The position numbers and the translations under genes were made by a program. Source: Parasponia andersonii (taxonomy: Eukaryota > Streptophyta > Magnoliopsida > Rosales > Cannabaceae). Taken from it: a stretch of DNA of 64,000 nt. Positions within the stretch are counted from its first letter, which is position 1. Each line of letters opens with the position of its first letter. Of the stretch, positions 1-11,559 are shown piece by piece. The notes under the pieces are model-generated. The model did no database searches and was not told the DNA's origin. It was given only the letters and a program-made list of their open reading frames with translations. Location: contig JXTB01000235.1 in assembly GCA_002914805.1 (NCBI GenBank), forward strand, positions 509,634 through 573,633, given 5' to 3'.

Positions 1-1163
1 AATTATGTAGATCCTATAAGTATTATGCTACATGGCCATATTATATAGTTATATTTCTGCTTTGGTACTATAGAGTAAATGGTTAAGTGGTGGTCTTAGT
101 GTTGGTGTGGAAACACCAAGATATTGTAGTTGTTTATTTCCATTATCTTGTATATAGTTTTTGGTGTACATATTGACTGTAGAATACGTTAGTGGTAGCT
201 AGTTATATAGGTCATATGTGTATATCTATATATATCTGTATATTTTACTAATGGTTATATTATATATAATGGGGTGATTATTGCAATACCAAATTAGTGA
301 AATATTTGGCAGAGTTTGGAAGTCCTAGGCTACTAGTTGTCTTGATCATAAAGTATATCATTCATTTCAGTTTTTTATAGTTGAGTTTGTCTATATGTGA
401 GTATCTACGACTGGTTGTGATGTTTTTTTTTATTCTATTTATTTTACATTGTTTATATGATAGAGTTGTGCTATATATTTACAAAGGATAGATGTCTTGT
501 GAAGTTTGTGAGAAATTAATGAGTTGTTGAGAAGTTTAGCCAAGTGTTGAGCATGGTTTGCCACTTATTATTCCTTTGACTTCATGTTTTGTCATATCCT
601 ATGCTATGTCTTTGGTTTTAGTATTCACATAGGAAGCAAAATTGAACATTCTTTTTTCCCTCGACTCATTCTCCCCACCCATACCCATTCACTCTTCTCT
701 CTCACTTTGTCTTAAGTAAATGGTTTCCTTGTCCAATACTTAGACACTATAGCAACTTCAAAAGAACCACTACAGTTTAGGAAGTTTACAAGGCTGTGGA
801 AGTTGGAGGATAACTAAAGGTTACTAAGTTTTCGAAACCTTATGGTCTAGTCATTTTGAAGTTTTGAAATACTCTAAGCTTAGTGATAGCTTTTTTTAGG
901 AAATTTTGAAAGTATGGTGGTGTTACATGCAAGATAAATCTGCTAATATTTCATTAGAGTCTTGGTGAAACATTTTGTTAAATTTTCAAGACATTGTGAC
1001 TTATGATGTTTTTTAATATGTATAAATGTTCATGTTATGCTAAGTTAAAACTTTCTCACTTGTTAAAGGTTAGGTTATAAGCTTGCAAAATGTGTTTTGG
1101 ATTGATTTGAATACTTTTGTATTGAGCTTTTGGAGAAAAATCAGAATATGGAATTTTTAAGTT
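1..1163 (+). repeat. 5' LTR of element F (part confirmed by the 3' copy)
   Basis: This stretch aligns without large gaps to 7594-8790. About 220 bases of LTR should lie left of the window, because the 3' LTR begins near 7373. The LTR continues right of 1163, but its end cannot be placed, since the 3' copy is truncated at that point and no primer site is recognisable before gag. Positions 1164-2800 are therefore LTR or untranslated leader. They hold no gene apart from the minisatellite at 1940-2175. Confidence 0.85.
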
Positions 1164-1939
1164 GTCACTAAATAGTTCACATCTTTTTCATGTTTTATCT
1201 CTTTAAACTTATCCAAATGAGCTGAAATTGTAGTAGAGTGTAATAGACAGCTAGTTCTTTCCAAATTGACTTTATTTGTAAAATTTGGTTAAGAATTCAA
1301 TTTTTTTAAATTTTCTAAGATGTATTTTCATTGCTGTCAGTAAAACAGAGTCTCATCTCTAGAGTTATTTTTAGTCGTTCAGAAATTTATTTTGGTAGTC
1401 TCGAATCTGGTTCTAATGGCTTCTTTAACTCGTTGAATAGAGGTTGGCTTCCAGAGTTATTTTGGTTGACCAACAAACTTTTTTAGATCCAGAAATTGAT
1501 CTTTTTTAATTATCTTTCATTGAAGTTTGTCCTTATTTGGACCCTTGGAATACCTCGGACACTATATTTGAGAGCAATGTCTTAAACTAGATTGCATTTT
1601 ATATTTAAAACAGAGATATGTTAGGTAGTTAATTATAATAATATTAATATTAAATTGAGTAGAAACTTAGAATTAGGGAAAAACTACAATTAATCTTGTT
1701 ATTGTATTGTGTTATAGTAGGAACGATTGTGCATAAGATTTTGGTGTGAGTTACTTTACTAAAGCTTAAGCTACACCAGTTCCAAGTAAGTATAGTTATT
1801 TATGTACACCTTTAAGTAACTAATGGTGTAAAAATTGTGATTTACTTATTATACATGCTAAATTCATTTTGTGTTCCTAAGATGTTGTTAGCATATAGTA
1901 AAGTACTTATGCAAATACACATATATGCACTTAACAAAT

Positions 1940-2175
1940 GATACATGTGGTGAATTTTTACATGCACTTTTAATAATGCTTGTAATGAATCATTAATGAA
2001 ATTAAGGTAACGATGCTTGTGATAAGTTATTACGTGTACTTTTAGTGATGCTTGTTATGAGTTACTAATGGAATTAATTAACAATGCTTGTGATGAGTTG
2101 TTACATGTAAGCTCCAGTGATACTTCTGATGAGTCACTGTTGAACTAGACTGATGATGCTTGTGATAAGTTACCT
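1940..2175 (+). repeat. 36-bp minisatellite with 72-bp higher-order period
   Basis: Units start at 1940, 1976, 2012, 2047, 2083, 2119 and 2155, each opening with a variant of GATGCTTGTGATGAGTTA. Two unit types alternate. Units 1, 3 and 5 continue with a TTACATGTACTTTTAGT-like half. Units 2, 4 and 6 continue with an ACTAATGGAATTAATTAAC-like half. The true period is therefore about 72 bp. A weak extra unit may start near 1904. The array lies in the LTR or leader of element F. It does not lie in a coding region. Confidence 0.85.
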
Positions 2176-2825
2176 AGTGTTGGATAAAATAAAAAAAATA
2201 AAAAAGGGTATAGGACCTATTATTGTGTGTTATTGTTGGCATACTTGTTATGATTGTTTTTATAGCTTTATTATGCATCTTGGATATTGTGTTAAGTGTT
2301 GTATATTTTGCCTATTTTGGAGTTTGGTATACTATTTGTCCTGCCTTACTAAGAATTTTGCTTATATAGTTACTTCATGCTGTAGGTAAAGGAAATAATA
2401 AGGTTGGCCAGTGATGAGTGAATTAGTCAGCGTGCAATGTACATATGGCCTGACTGTGGGAAAAATGAAAATATTTTGATAGTGGCTCAAACTTTGTTAT
2501 TTGGATTTTGGAAGTTGTTTTGTATAATTATATTGTGAACAAATGGAGCGGTTATGAAAAGGATTTTAATGTGGTTGTGTTCTTAAGTTAGAAATTTATT
2601 AACATTTCTATGTTTTTCTTATATGAAATTTTATGTGTTTTAAAAAGAAATTACATGCTTCAATAGGCTTTGTTATAGGAAATTCTTGCAAAGTAATATT
2701 TTTAATTATTATTAACATAACTATATGTACATTACGCGATGGCTAGGATTCCGCTCACTATAAGCATAAATTATTTAAGTTAGTTTTGTGAAAACCCTAG
2801 TTGAAGTTTGAAATTTTGTTGATTT

Positions 2826-3324
2826 ATGATAGATATAACAGCTGAGGGAAGGATGGATAGTTCCCAAAAGCCTGAGCCCGAGGTGAATAATGATATGACA
2901 TACACTCTTGATGAGATAGCCATTTATGTGAGGCGAGTGGGGAACTATGAGCCTTCTTTGTTTTATGAAACCCAATTAATGCATGCGTTTGATTGGACTA
3001 GTATTATGAGTAGGATTTTAAGAATAGCAACTGTACTTGGTCCTCTGAAGTTAGACATAGCTAGCTTATACTTAGGAGGAGATACTTACCAATGGTTTGA
3101 TAGGAAAGGTGCAGACCTAATTCTCCGTAGATGAATCAGTTCGCATTTTTTCTTGAAAAAACTTTTAGGCCAAACTTTGCTAGTTCTACATAGGAGGGTT
3201 AGTTAGGATCTTGAATGCTGATGATACCGATGCTTCAGAGGAGGAAGTAGTTGAGAATGAGGATTCAAAGGAAGATCCTAAAGAGGATCCAGAGGAAGAT
3301 TCAGGAGAAAATGAAACTAGTTAA
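2826..3324 (+). pseudogene. Unassigned ORF upstream of gag in element F, with an acidic tail
   Basis: An open frame of 102 codons runs from 2826 to 3134. A second short frame, reached by a frameshift, encodes a highly acidic tail rich in Glu, Asp and Ser (about 3216-3324, ending in a stop at 3322-3324). I do not recognise the protein. The stretch ASLYLGGDTYQWFDR (about residues 77-91) resembles the hydrophobic LYLxGxAxxWF pattern of retrotransposon capsid proteins, so a second, older gag fragment is possible. It sits 260 bp before the genuine gag start of F and on the same strand. It could instead be a chance frame in LTR or leader DNA. I keep it because the acidic tail is too biased to be typical of the surrounding AT-rich DNA. 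Confidence 0.35.
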
Positions 3325-3587
3325 GGACATAACTAATAAACACTAGGGGTATTAATCTAGTTGCGTAGCTGTGTACCCTTTTGTATATAATTTAAGGTAG
3401 TAGCACTTAATTTTGTTGTATATAGTAGGTACTCAGTGTTGTATATATTGCTCTTGTTCTTAATGTAATTAATGCTTTTATATATTGAAGAGTTATGACT
3501 TAGGTCTTTGTTTGAATGCTGCATTGCAAGTTCTAATTACGTGTTCTCATTTATAGGAATAGATACACACAAAATCACGCATAGAAC

Positions 3588-4974
3588 ATGATGCCACCTC
3601 ATAGAAATGTAACAAGGAGTCAGGCTCAGGCAGAAGGTTCCCAAGCTAAGGTTAATCAGCCTGTGATAGTGACCGCTAATGAAGTAGCTGAGTTATAACA
3701 AATGGTTTAACAATAAGTTGAATCATTACAAAAACAAGTAGAAGATGCTAGAGTTAGAGAAGAAGTGATCGCTCATAGGTAGAATGAAATGTTCGAAACT
3801 CTTCTGTGATGAATTCCTGCTAGATTGGGGAAACTAGTGCAACTGCAACCTGTGACCAAATTAGAAGTGCCACCACTACTAATGGCAAAACCACTGCAAG
3901 TAGAGCAATGACCACAACCAGCTATAGAATAACTATAGCTACTAGCACCACAAGTAGAGCGATGACCATAACTAGCTGTAGAATATCAATTGCTATTGAC
4001 ACCACTACAATTACTAGTTGTAGTATCTGGTGAACCCAGGATAATGAAACTAGTATCAGAGAGATTTATGAAAAAGAATCCGCTAATTTTCGAGGGAACA
4101 ATTTATCTTTTTGTAGTTGAAGAATGGATTAACATACTGGAAAAACTCTTTGAATTCATCCAAATTAAGGAGACAGACAAAGTAGTATGTGCTGTATATA
4201 TGCTAAGGAATGATGCTCGAATTTAGTGGGATGCCGTGATAAGATCGCGAGAAGAAGCGAGAATAAGTTGGACTAAATTTTTGGGTGACTTCAACAACAA
4301 GTACTATCGCAAGGCGGTAGTAGATCATAAGGTAAATGAGTTTACCAATTTAAAATAGGAAAATATGTCAGTATTAGAGTATGTGAAAAAGTTTGATAAA
4401 CTATTTTGGTATGCACTGGACATGGTAACTATAGAAGTAAGTAAGATATGGAGATTCTTGAAGGGTCTTTATCCTAGCTTAGCTACTTTGGTAGACACTA
4501 GAAAAGAAGGACTAGAATTATATGTTGATGCAGTAGAGTCTGCTATATGGTAAGATTCATGACATAGACCCAAAAGGAAAAACATTCTACGCTTAGTAAA
4601 TCAAGGAGTCGGTGGGCAAGGTTCTAGCCGATTATAATTTGAAAGAAATTGGCGTAATAGAGGAAATCAAGGAAGAAGATTCCAATGTGGGACAAATAAT
4701 TCTGGGAGATCTAATTACCAAAGTAGGCAACACCTGAATAATAACAACAATAAAAGGAAGAATAAGCCTAGAAATCAGAGAAGATTTGACCAGTCTAGAC
4801 ATAATAAACAAGATTGCAAAGATTTTGAATTATGGCCCTATTGTAATTAGTCTAAGTGATGCCATCTTGGAAACTATGGAGAGGTAGATTGAAATCATTA
4901 CAACTATGGAATACTTGGCCATTTTGCTCATGAATTCGCTAAATAGGAAAGGATTGAGCAGAAGCAAGGAAATG
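3588..4974 (+). pseudogene. gag: Element F gag (capsid/nucleocapsid), degenerate
   Basis: The start is at the paired ATG codons 3588/3591, followed by MPPHRNVTRSQAQ, typical of the Gag N-terminus of plant Tekay chromoviruses. A low-complexity Pro/Gln/Val stretch (3800-4010) leads into the capsid. Recognisable capsid pieces are ERFMKKNPLIFEGT (about 4060), DKVVCAVYMLRNDARI (about 4175), then WTKFLGDFNNKYY, MSVLEYVKKFDKL and RFLKGLYPSLATLVD (4270-4500). At least six stops interrupt the frame. The nucleocapsid zinc knuckle at about 4889-4940 reads HYNYGILGHFAHEF, where the family has C-x2-C-x4-H-x4-C. All three cysteines are gone, so RNA packaging by this copy would be impossible. Confidence 0.8.
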
Positions 4975-5313
4975 CAAAGGTGTATACGTTGACCCAGGGA
5001 GAAGCTGAAGCGGGAATGTCTAACATGGTGGCAGGTCAGATTTCTATCGCTAATACTTCAGCTTATGCTTTGGTAGATTTTGGACATCGCTGCATCTTTT
5101 ATTAAGAAGCTTGATGTTATGCTTGAATTATTATCTGATGTGTACGAAGTCTCTTTACCTTTGCGTGAGGCTGTAATGTCACGATTTTGCTTCAAAACTA
5201 TACATGTTAATATCGTTAGTCACGAGTTAATAGTGGATCTCCTAAAAGTCTCATTGATTACCATGAGTTGAACAAGGTGACAATTAAAAATAAGTATCAT
5301 CTACCTAGGATCG
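4975..5313 (+). pseudogene. Element F protease and start of reverse transcriptase, collapsed by deletion
   Basis: The frame reads VYTLTQGEAEAGMSNM and then GQISIANTSAYALVDFG, the start of the retropepsin domain. The family active site D-[ST]-G is here D-F-G (about 5075-5083), and the next residues are frameshifted. After about 180 bp of protease, the frame jumps near 5270 to [14 protein letters not shown], a reverse-transcriptase motif that normally lies several hundred bases further on. It then jumps directly to the end of the RT domain ([14 protein letters not shown] at 5331-5372). The fingers and palm of the RT, including the catalytic FIDD box, are therefore deleted. Confidence 0.75.
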
Positions 5314-5800
5314 ATGACTTATTTGGTAGGTTATAATAGACGATTTGTGGCAAATTTTTCCAAGATTGCTTTTCTAATAACTACTTTAACTATCAAGAAT
5401 GTGAAGTTTGTGTGGTCTAATGAGTGTGAGAAGAACTTTCAGGAGTTAAAAGAATGTCTTATGACGACTCCAAAATTGGCCATCCTAGATGGAATTGAAG
5501 GCTTCGTGATTTTCAGTGATGCATCTGGTCAAGGCTTAGGAGTAGTATTAATGCAACATGGAAAGGTTATTATGTATACTTCTAGACAGTTGAAGGATTA
5601 TGAAAAGTTCTATCCTACCTATGATTTAGAGTTAGCAGTTGTAGTGTTTGCATTGAAGATCTAGATGCACTACTTATATGGTATATATTGTGATATGTAC
5701 ACTAATCATAAGAGTTTAAAATACATCTTCACCAGAGTTAAACATGCGACAATGAAGTTAGTTGGAGTTAGTGAATTATTATGATTGTGAAATTCACTAC
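5314..5800 (+). pseudogene. Element F RNase H domain
   Basis: A 116-codon open frame (5314-5664) carries the tail of RT ([12 protein letters not shown]) and the RNase H of a Ty3/gypsy Pol. It contains [16 protein letters not shown], with the first catalytic aspartate in SDAS, then [20 protein letters not shown], where the glutamate of DLEL is the second catalytic position. A TAG at 5662-5664 replaces the tryptophan expected after FALKI. The remainder (TNHKSLKYIF, where TDHKSL is normal) shows that the third aspartate has become asparagine. The order RT - RNase H - integrase places the element in the Ty3/gypsy superfamily. Confidence 0.82.
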
Positions 5801-7352
5801 CATCCTGGAAAAACTAATAAAGTTACAGATGCTTTAAGTCAGAAGTCTATGGCATATGCCATTACTAGGGAGAAAATTCCTGTGAGTTTACAAAAGGATC
5901 TATACAATTTAGAGATGGAGTTCATAGTGGGAAGTATTTTAGCATTAACAATTCAACCTAGAGTTCTGAATGCAATTGGAGAAAGTCAATTGTTAGATGC
6001 CTTAATTGATAAATTGAAGGATGAGGTGATTAATGGTAAACGTCCCAATTTTCATAGGCTAGATGATATAAAATGGGTGGATTTGTGTGCCAGATAATTC
6101 TAAAATCAAGCAGAAAATCTTGTACGAAGCCCAAAACACCCTATATTCGATGCATTCTAGATCTACGAAGATGTATGTAGATTTGAAACATCATTTTTTG
6201 TGGCCAGGTATGAAAAAGGATGTCGTGGATTATGTAGCAAAGTGCTTAACATTTCAACAAATTCAGGCTGAATACTAAAGGCCAGCGGGATTCATATGGA
6301 AGTAGGAACAAGTCACTATGCATTTTGTGTCAGTTTTACCAAGAACAAAGGAAAGACATGATTCTTTATGGGTTATTGTTGACAGAATGACCAAAACAAC
6401 CCATGTTCTCCCTGTTCGAACTACTTACATAGTGGATAAGTTAGCAAAGTTCCATATACAAGAAATTATATGACTGCATAGCGTGCTTATTTCAATCATA
6501 GTTGATAGGGATGCACGTTTCATCTCAGCATTTTGGAAAAGCTTATAGAAAGGCTTAGGGACTCGATTAAAGTTAAGTACAACTATGTATCCTCAAACTA
6601 ATCATCAGAGTGAGCAAACTATCCAAACCCTAAAAGATATGTTAGGGCTTGTGTGATAGATTTTCTGGGATTATGGAATCAATATCTTCCACTAATCGAG
6701 TTTTCATATAATAATAGTTACCAGGAATCTATCAAAACATCCCCGTAAGAAGTGCTATATAGTCGTAAGTGTCGATCACCAATTCATTGGCATGAGGTTG
6801 GTGAAAGCAAATATATAGGTCCAGAATTAGTAGACAAAGCGGCTGAAGCTATTGAAAAGATTAAGAGGAGATTGAGGGCTTCCATTGATTGACAAAAGAA
6901 GTACACTAATAAGTGATGATGACCGTTGGAATTTGAAGTTGGGGATATGGTATTTCTGAAGGTTGCACCGATGCAAGGAGTAATGAGATTTGGCAAGAAG
7001 GGTAAATTAAGCCCTAGGTATATTGGGCTTTTCGAAATAACTGAGCGAGTCAGCAAGATAGCCTATTGACTAGCCCTTTCCCAGCCATATCCAGGAAACA
7101 TAATGCATTCTATACGTTTGTGTTACAGAAGTATTTATTTTGTTCCTCTCAAATGTTGAGTTATGAGTCTTTGGATGTTGATCCAGAGTTATCATACGAA
7201 GAGGAGCCAGTAAAAATCCTTGACAGGAAAGAGATAGAACTCCGAAACAAGATGATTCTTCTTGTGAAAGTTTATGATGAAATCACACTGTAGAAGAAGC
7301 CACTTGGGAATTAAAGAAAGAAATGTGGAAAAAGTATCCGGATTTAATTTAA
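5801..7352 (+). pseudogene. Element F integrase and chromodomain-type C-terminus
   Basis: The linker (DCEIHYHPGKTNKVTDALSQ) opens at about 5783. The HHCC zinc-binding region includes YEAQNTLYSMHSRSTKMYVD and CLTFQQIQAEY, where the second cysteine of the normal CLTCQQ is Phe. The catalytic core is read across stops in several frames: VIVDRMTKTTH, then VDRDARFIS (second aspartate), then [12 protein letters not shown] (glutamate). The C-terminal region has EFEVGDMVFLKVAPM-like and FGKKGKLSPRYIG-like pieces near 6940-7030. The last part, SYESLDVDPELSYEEEPV followed by VEEATWELKKEM, is the degenerate chromodomain tail, with a stop at 7350-7352. Stops, frameshifts and the lost cysteine make it inactive. 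Confidence 0.8.
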
Positions 7353-7372
7353 GTATCAGGGACGAAACATTT

Positions 7373-7806
7373 TGTAAATAATAGGAAATTATAATCCCCT
7401 AATTTTGTGAGCAACTTTATTGTATTTCTTTTGTGTATTTTATTGTGGAATGAGAAATACAATAAGGATTGTTATATAGTGTTTAATCTTGTGCACATAG
7501 TTCACGAGGTAATTTTTTGAATTCGTTATTACGATGGATTTAATTAGAGCTTAGTTTAATTTGTAGTTTATTATTGAAAGAGCCTAATAAAAGAATTATG
7601 TAAATCCTATAACTATTATGCTACATGGCTATAATATATCTTTATATTTCAGCTTTAGTACTATAAAGTAAATGGCTAAGTGGTGGTCTAAGTGATAGTG
7701 TGGAAACACCAAGGTATTGTAGTTATTTATTTCCATTATCTTATATATAGTTTTTGGTCTACATATTGATTGTAGAACACGTTAGTGGCAACTAGTTATA
7801 TAAGTC

Positions 7807-7844
<38 letters not shown>

Positions 7845-8790
7845 ATCTATCTATCTATCTGTGTGTTTTACTAATAGTTATATTATATATAATGGGGTGA
7901 TTGTTGTAGTACCAAATTAGTGGAATATTTTGTAGAGTTTAGAAGTCCTAGGCTATTATTTTTCTTGACCATGATATGTATCACTCCTTTTCAGTATTTT
8001 GTAGTTGAGTTTGTGTCTATATGTGAGTACCTAGGATTGGTTGTCATGTTTTTTTTATTCCATTTATTTTACATTGTTTATATGATAGAGTTTTGCTATA
8101 TATTTGCGAGAGATAGATGTCTTTTGAAGTTTATGAGAAATTGATGTGTTGTTGAGAAGTTTGGCCAAGTGTTGAGCATAGTTTGTCACCTATTATTGCT
8201 TTGACTTCATGTTTTCTCATATCCTATGCTATGTCTTTGGTTTTAGTATTCAGATAGGAAACAAAACTAAACATTCTTTTCTCTGTCAGCTCATTCTCCC
8301 CACCTATAGCTATTCACTCCTCTCTCTCACTTTATCTTAAGTAAATGGTTTCTTTGTCTAAGACTTAGACACTATAGCAACTTCAAAGGAACCACTACAG
8401 TCTAGGGAGTTTACAAAGCTGTGGAAGTTGGAGGATAACTAAAGGTTAGTAAGTTTTCAAAACCTTGTGGTCTAGTCATTTTGAAGTTTTGGAATATTCT
8501 AAGCTTAGTGATAGTTTTCTTTTAAGAAAATTTGAAAGTACGGCGGTGGTGCATGCAAGATAAATTTATTGATATTTCATTGGAGTCTAGGTAAAATATT
8601 TTGTTAAATATTCAAGAAATTATGACTTATGAAGTTTCTTAATATGTATAAATGGTTATATTGTGCTAAGTTAAAACTTTCTCACATATTAAAGGTTAAG
8701 TTATAAGCTTGTAAAATGTGTTTTGGGTTGATTTGAATACTTTTGTTTGGAGCTTTTAGAGAAAAATCAGAATTTGGAATTTTTTAGTTC
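7373..8790 (+). repeat. 3' LTR of element F, truncated
   Basis: The LTR probably starts at TGTAAATAATAGG (7373), just after the GGGACGAAAC remnant that precedes the polypurine tract in Tekay elements. The tract itself is no longer recognisable. From 7594 it matches 1-1163, then similarity ends abruptly near 8790. The rest of the LTR is missing, either deleted or never joined here. The open frame at 7920-8144 lies inside this LTR, and I give it no function. Confidence 0.8.
7808..7864. repeat. Microsatellite (TA)n-(TATC)n
   Basis: About 20 TA dinucleotides run directly into five ATCT tetranucleotides. The 5' LTR copy of the same place (205-245) has only scattered TATA/TATCTG. The array therefore expanded after element F inserted. 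Confidence 0.9.
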
Positions 8791-10905
8791 TCTAGTATGG
8801 TTTTTCTCATTTTCTTTTCTTGTATTTGCTTTTATTTTAAAATAAGTTTTCTATTTATGATGGTTTCTTCCTCTAGATTTAGATCTATAGTATTCTTAAT
8901 CCATCCAGATCTAGATTTGTAGTATTTTTTGTTTTTCTTAGTATTTTTTATTTTTCTTAGTATTTTTTCTTTTATTTGGTGTGGTTATCTTTCAAATCTA
9001 TATAATTTATGATTTAGACTTGGAGAGATTGTTACTATCTGATCGAATTTTAAGAAACTCTTCTAGTAAATCAATCAGAAGTACCAATTCGAATAATGAA
9101 TAATAAAAATGAGCCATTGGAAAGCTTTAATACATCTTTTATAGAGTTTTCTCCAAGATCGTTGACTAGGATTGCCTTTGCTCCACGATTTTTGAAGTTG
9201 TTTCTTTTTCCTTCAAGTTTATGAATCGATTTCCTGATTCTTATTGTAAGAGATTCTATGTAATACGATTTGCTATGTAACCTTATTTGAGTAAAATAAA
9301 AAAAATTTATTGCAAAAAATAGAGATTATTAAAGGTATTTTTGTGGTTGTTTTTGTTTTCTTTTTCTAAATAACTGTTTCTTCTCTAAATAAAGTTCTAT
9401 AGAGAGGCCAATTTAATAAGTTAAATCCATTTTTTTTTTTGTAATTGAGAAAAAAGAAAGAAATTTTAGTGTTTTTTTGTAAATGTTTTTTAATATATAA
9501 GATTTATTGTTATTATTTTTAACAAAACACACAATTTTGTATGAAAATTTGCAGTTAATTAAACTTATTTGTAATTAAAATCTAAAACATTTTAGAAATT
9601 TTTATTACTGATTATCTCACAATAACCAGCAATATTACTTTGTGGATCTTCTTCATGGTCACCTTATAGGTGACCATAGAGGCAACCATGCTTTTGCGGC
9701 TACAATTGTCGGAAGCAACCATGTATGATATTATCTTTTAAAATTAGTTATAAACAATTTCAATCAATTTTGACAAATTGATTAAGTTGAATAATTTATA
9801 ATTTATGTTATTTAATTTTTGAATTAATTTTATATTTAATTTCAAACCCAAATATTAGTATAAAGTGATATTATCCCAATATTTTCTAATTTTTTCCTTC
9901 CAAACAAATGAATAATGTTAGTGAAATACTGACTATATCCTTTAAAAAATGTTGCACATGATACTTACACATGCTTAATTCCGTCAAAATATTTAGAACG
10001 TATAAATGAATTAAAATTGGTTGGCACAAAAAAAATTTCTCTTTGAATTTAGGGACCTAATATTGCAAAAAAAAAAAAAAATTTAGCGACCATATTTCCC
10101 AATTTATAAAGATAAACGCACCAAAAACCTATATTTGATCAGTTGAGTTTCGTAATATTTAAGGAGGGTATATTTGTATAGAAATTTGGATTGTAATTTC
10201 TTAGTGGATGGCTCTATTGCAACCTGTCTATTCTAGCCATACTATTCTTAATTTTATTTTCTCAAATAAAAATTTAAAATATAATTAAAATTTTTATTTA
10301 TTATCTAGCCTTTAATTTTGTTTTTGTGTTCCTTTCCCACCCTTCTTCTTCTTTTGATGTTACTTGCTCCTATTCAACCTAAAAAATCAATTAGTTCTTC
10401 GACCCTTAATACAAGAAATCATAATAATTTTGACAACTTCACTTCAATTAGAAATTGTAATGTATCTCCATACACATTTATATAAATATATATTTGTACC
10501 AAGTCCTTTAATGATAACTTTGCAATAGACAAAAATAATTGACCTGCAACTTATCATTAAACAAGAGAAGAAAAGAAAAAAAAAAGAATGAAAATCTAAC
10601 TTATATACAATTTTAAACTTGGAAGTATCGTATATGTATATATTACTAAAAATATATTCATTTAAATTACTCTATTCATGGGAAGGAAAAACTCTTTCAT
10701 CTATAAGGTTGAACTTGAACAGGAGATGAGGATAAAAGAAGAGGGAAAGAATACATAAATGAGCGAGGCTGGGTAAATGAAAAAAGTAGAGAGATAGAAA
10801 GGGGTGAGAAAAGTACATTTGTGAGTGCGAATAGGAAAAGAAAATCTATTTTAGTATGAGACTGAGTTTAGTAAAAATTTAGGTTATAATAAAATGTGAG
10901 TGAGA
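8791..10905. other. Anonymous AT-rich intergenic DNA
   Basis: No gene or classified repeat is supported here. Visible are T- and A-rich runs (near 9430 and 10062-10080), repeated TAGTATTTTT motifs at 8925-8975, and a stretch near 10020-10170 with phrases such as GGGACCTAATATTGCAAA, common in dispersed plant repeats. The exact inverted repeat at 9655-9677 is listed separately. Short open frames are all under 60 codons and unrecognised. Confidence 0.6.
9655..9677. repeat. Perfect 10-bp inverted repeat with 3-nt loop
   Basis: ATGGTCACCT is followed by TAT and then its exact reverse complement AGGTGACCAT. As RNA it would be a stable hairpin. Within 45 bp downstream, GGCAACCATG and AGCAACCATG suggest a small local repeat. 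No neighbouring gene gives it a role. Confidence 0.8.
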
Positions 10906-10909
10906 TGCA

Positions 10910-11545
10910 AAATGGGTCGTGCCATCCCAACCTAGCCCATGAAAGGTAAATCCGCTCATATTTCTTGTCAAACTTAGTACGACCCAACAAAATATCATGT
11001 CGTGCTCGTGCTGGTCCAAGTATCAAAACTTAGTATGACCCAACAAAATATTAAAACTCTAGGCCTAACAAGGCCCACAGGCATAGGCACACCTCATGTC
11101 ATACTTGTACTTATACTAGGCCCTTATCGTACCCGACTTCAATTGACTTATTAAATTGTTGTGACAAGCAAAATTACTTGAATTATTTTTAAAAATATTT
11201 GATTAAAAAATTTTATTTTGATTTAAACTAATAATCAAAACATGTAATATACCCTTAATTATTTGAAAAGAAAATATTCAATTAAAAATCACTAATGCAA
11301 AATTATTTGTAAAAGAAAGAACAAAAAAAGTGAGTTTATTTATAAGCAAAAAAAGAACAAGAAAAGTGAGTTTATTTATAAACAAAAACTAAAAAGACAT
11401 ACAAAATTAGTAGATATAAATAATATAACAAATAAAAATAAATAGTTTTTAAAGTATCTAGAGTTGTGGTTTCGTGCTTTTTGGGTCGTGTCAGGCTTGT
11501 CTTTGGCTTGTGCCCAAGGTCGTGTCGTGCCATGCTATGTGTCAC
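10910..11545. repeat. GGCC/CGTG-rich dispersed repeat, unclassified
   Basis: In AT-rich surroundings this segment has phrases such as GGGTCGTGCCATCCC, AGTACGACCCAACAAAATAT (repeated twice, near 10979 and 11033), AGGCCCACAGGCATAGGCAC and GTCGTGTCGTGCCATGC. Its composition resembles 19918-20458 and 50010-50150. Such proper-noun-like GGCCCG/CGTGCC strings are typical of a widespread class of non-autonomous plant repeats, some hAT-like. Clear terminal inverted repeats or target duplications are not visible, so I leave the class open. Confidence 0.45.
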
Positions 11546-11559
11546 AGGCCACCTCTTTG

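Larger units (their letters stand above)
1..8790 (+). mobile_element. Element F: degenerate Ty3/gypsy (Tekay-like chromovirus) retrotransposon
   Basis: Positions 1 to about 1163 and 7594 to about 8790 are direct copies of each other, so they are parts of the 5' and 3' LTRs. Between them lie gag (from 3588), a protease remnant, a collapsed reverse transcriptase, RNase H, integrase and a C-terminal chromodomain-type tail ending at 7352, in the Ty3 order. The tail reads ELSYEEEPVKILDRKE and then VEEATWELK, which is characteristic of Tekay/Del chromoviruses. The 5' LTR begins outside the window. The 3' LTR stops matching at about 8790, so that end is lost or replaced and no TSD can be read. No canonical methionine-tRNA primer site was found. 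Every domain has stops or losses, so the element cannot act on its own. Confidence 0.88.
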
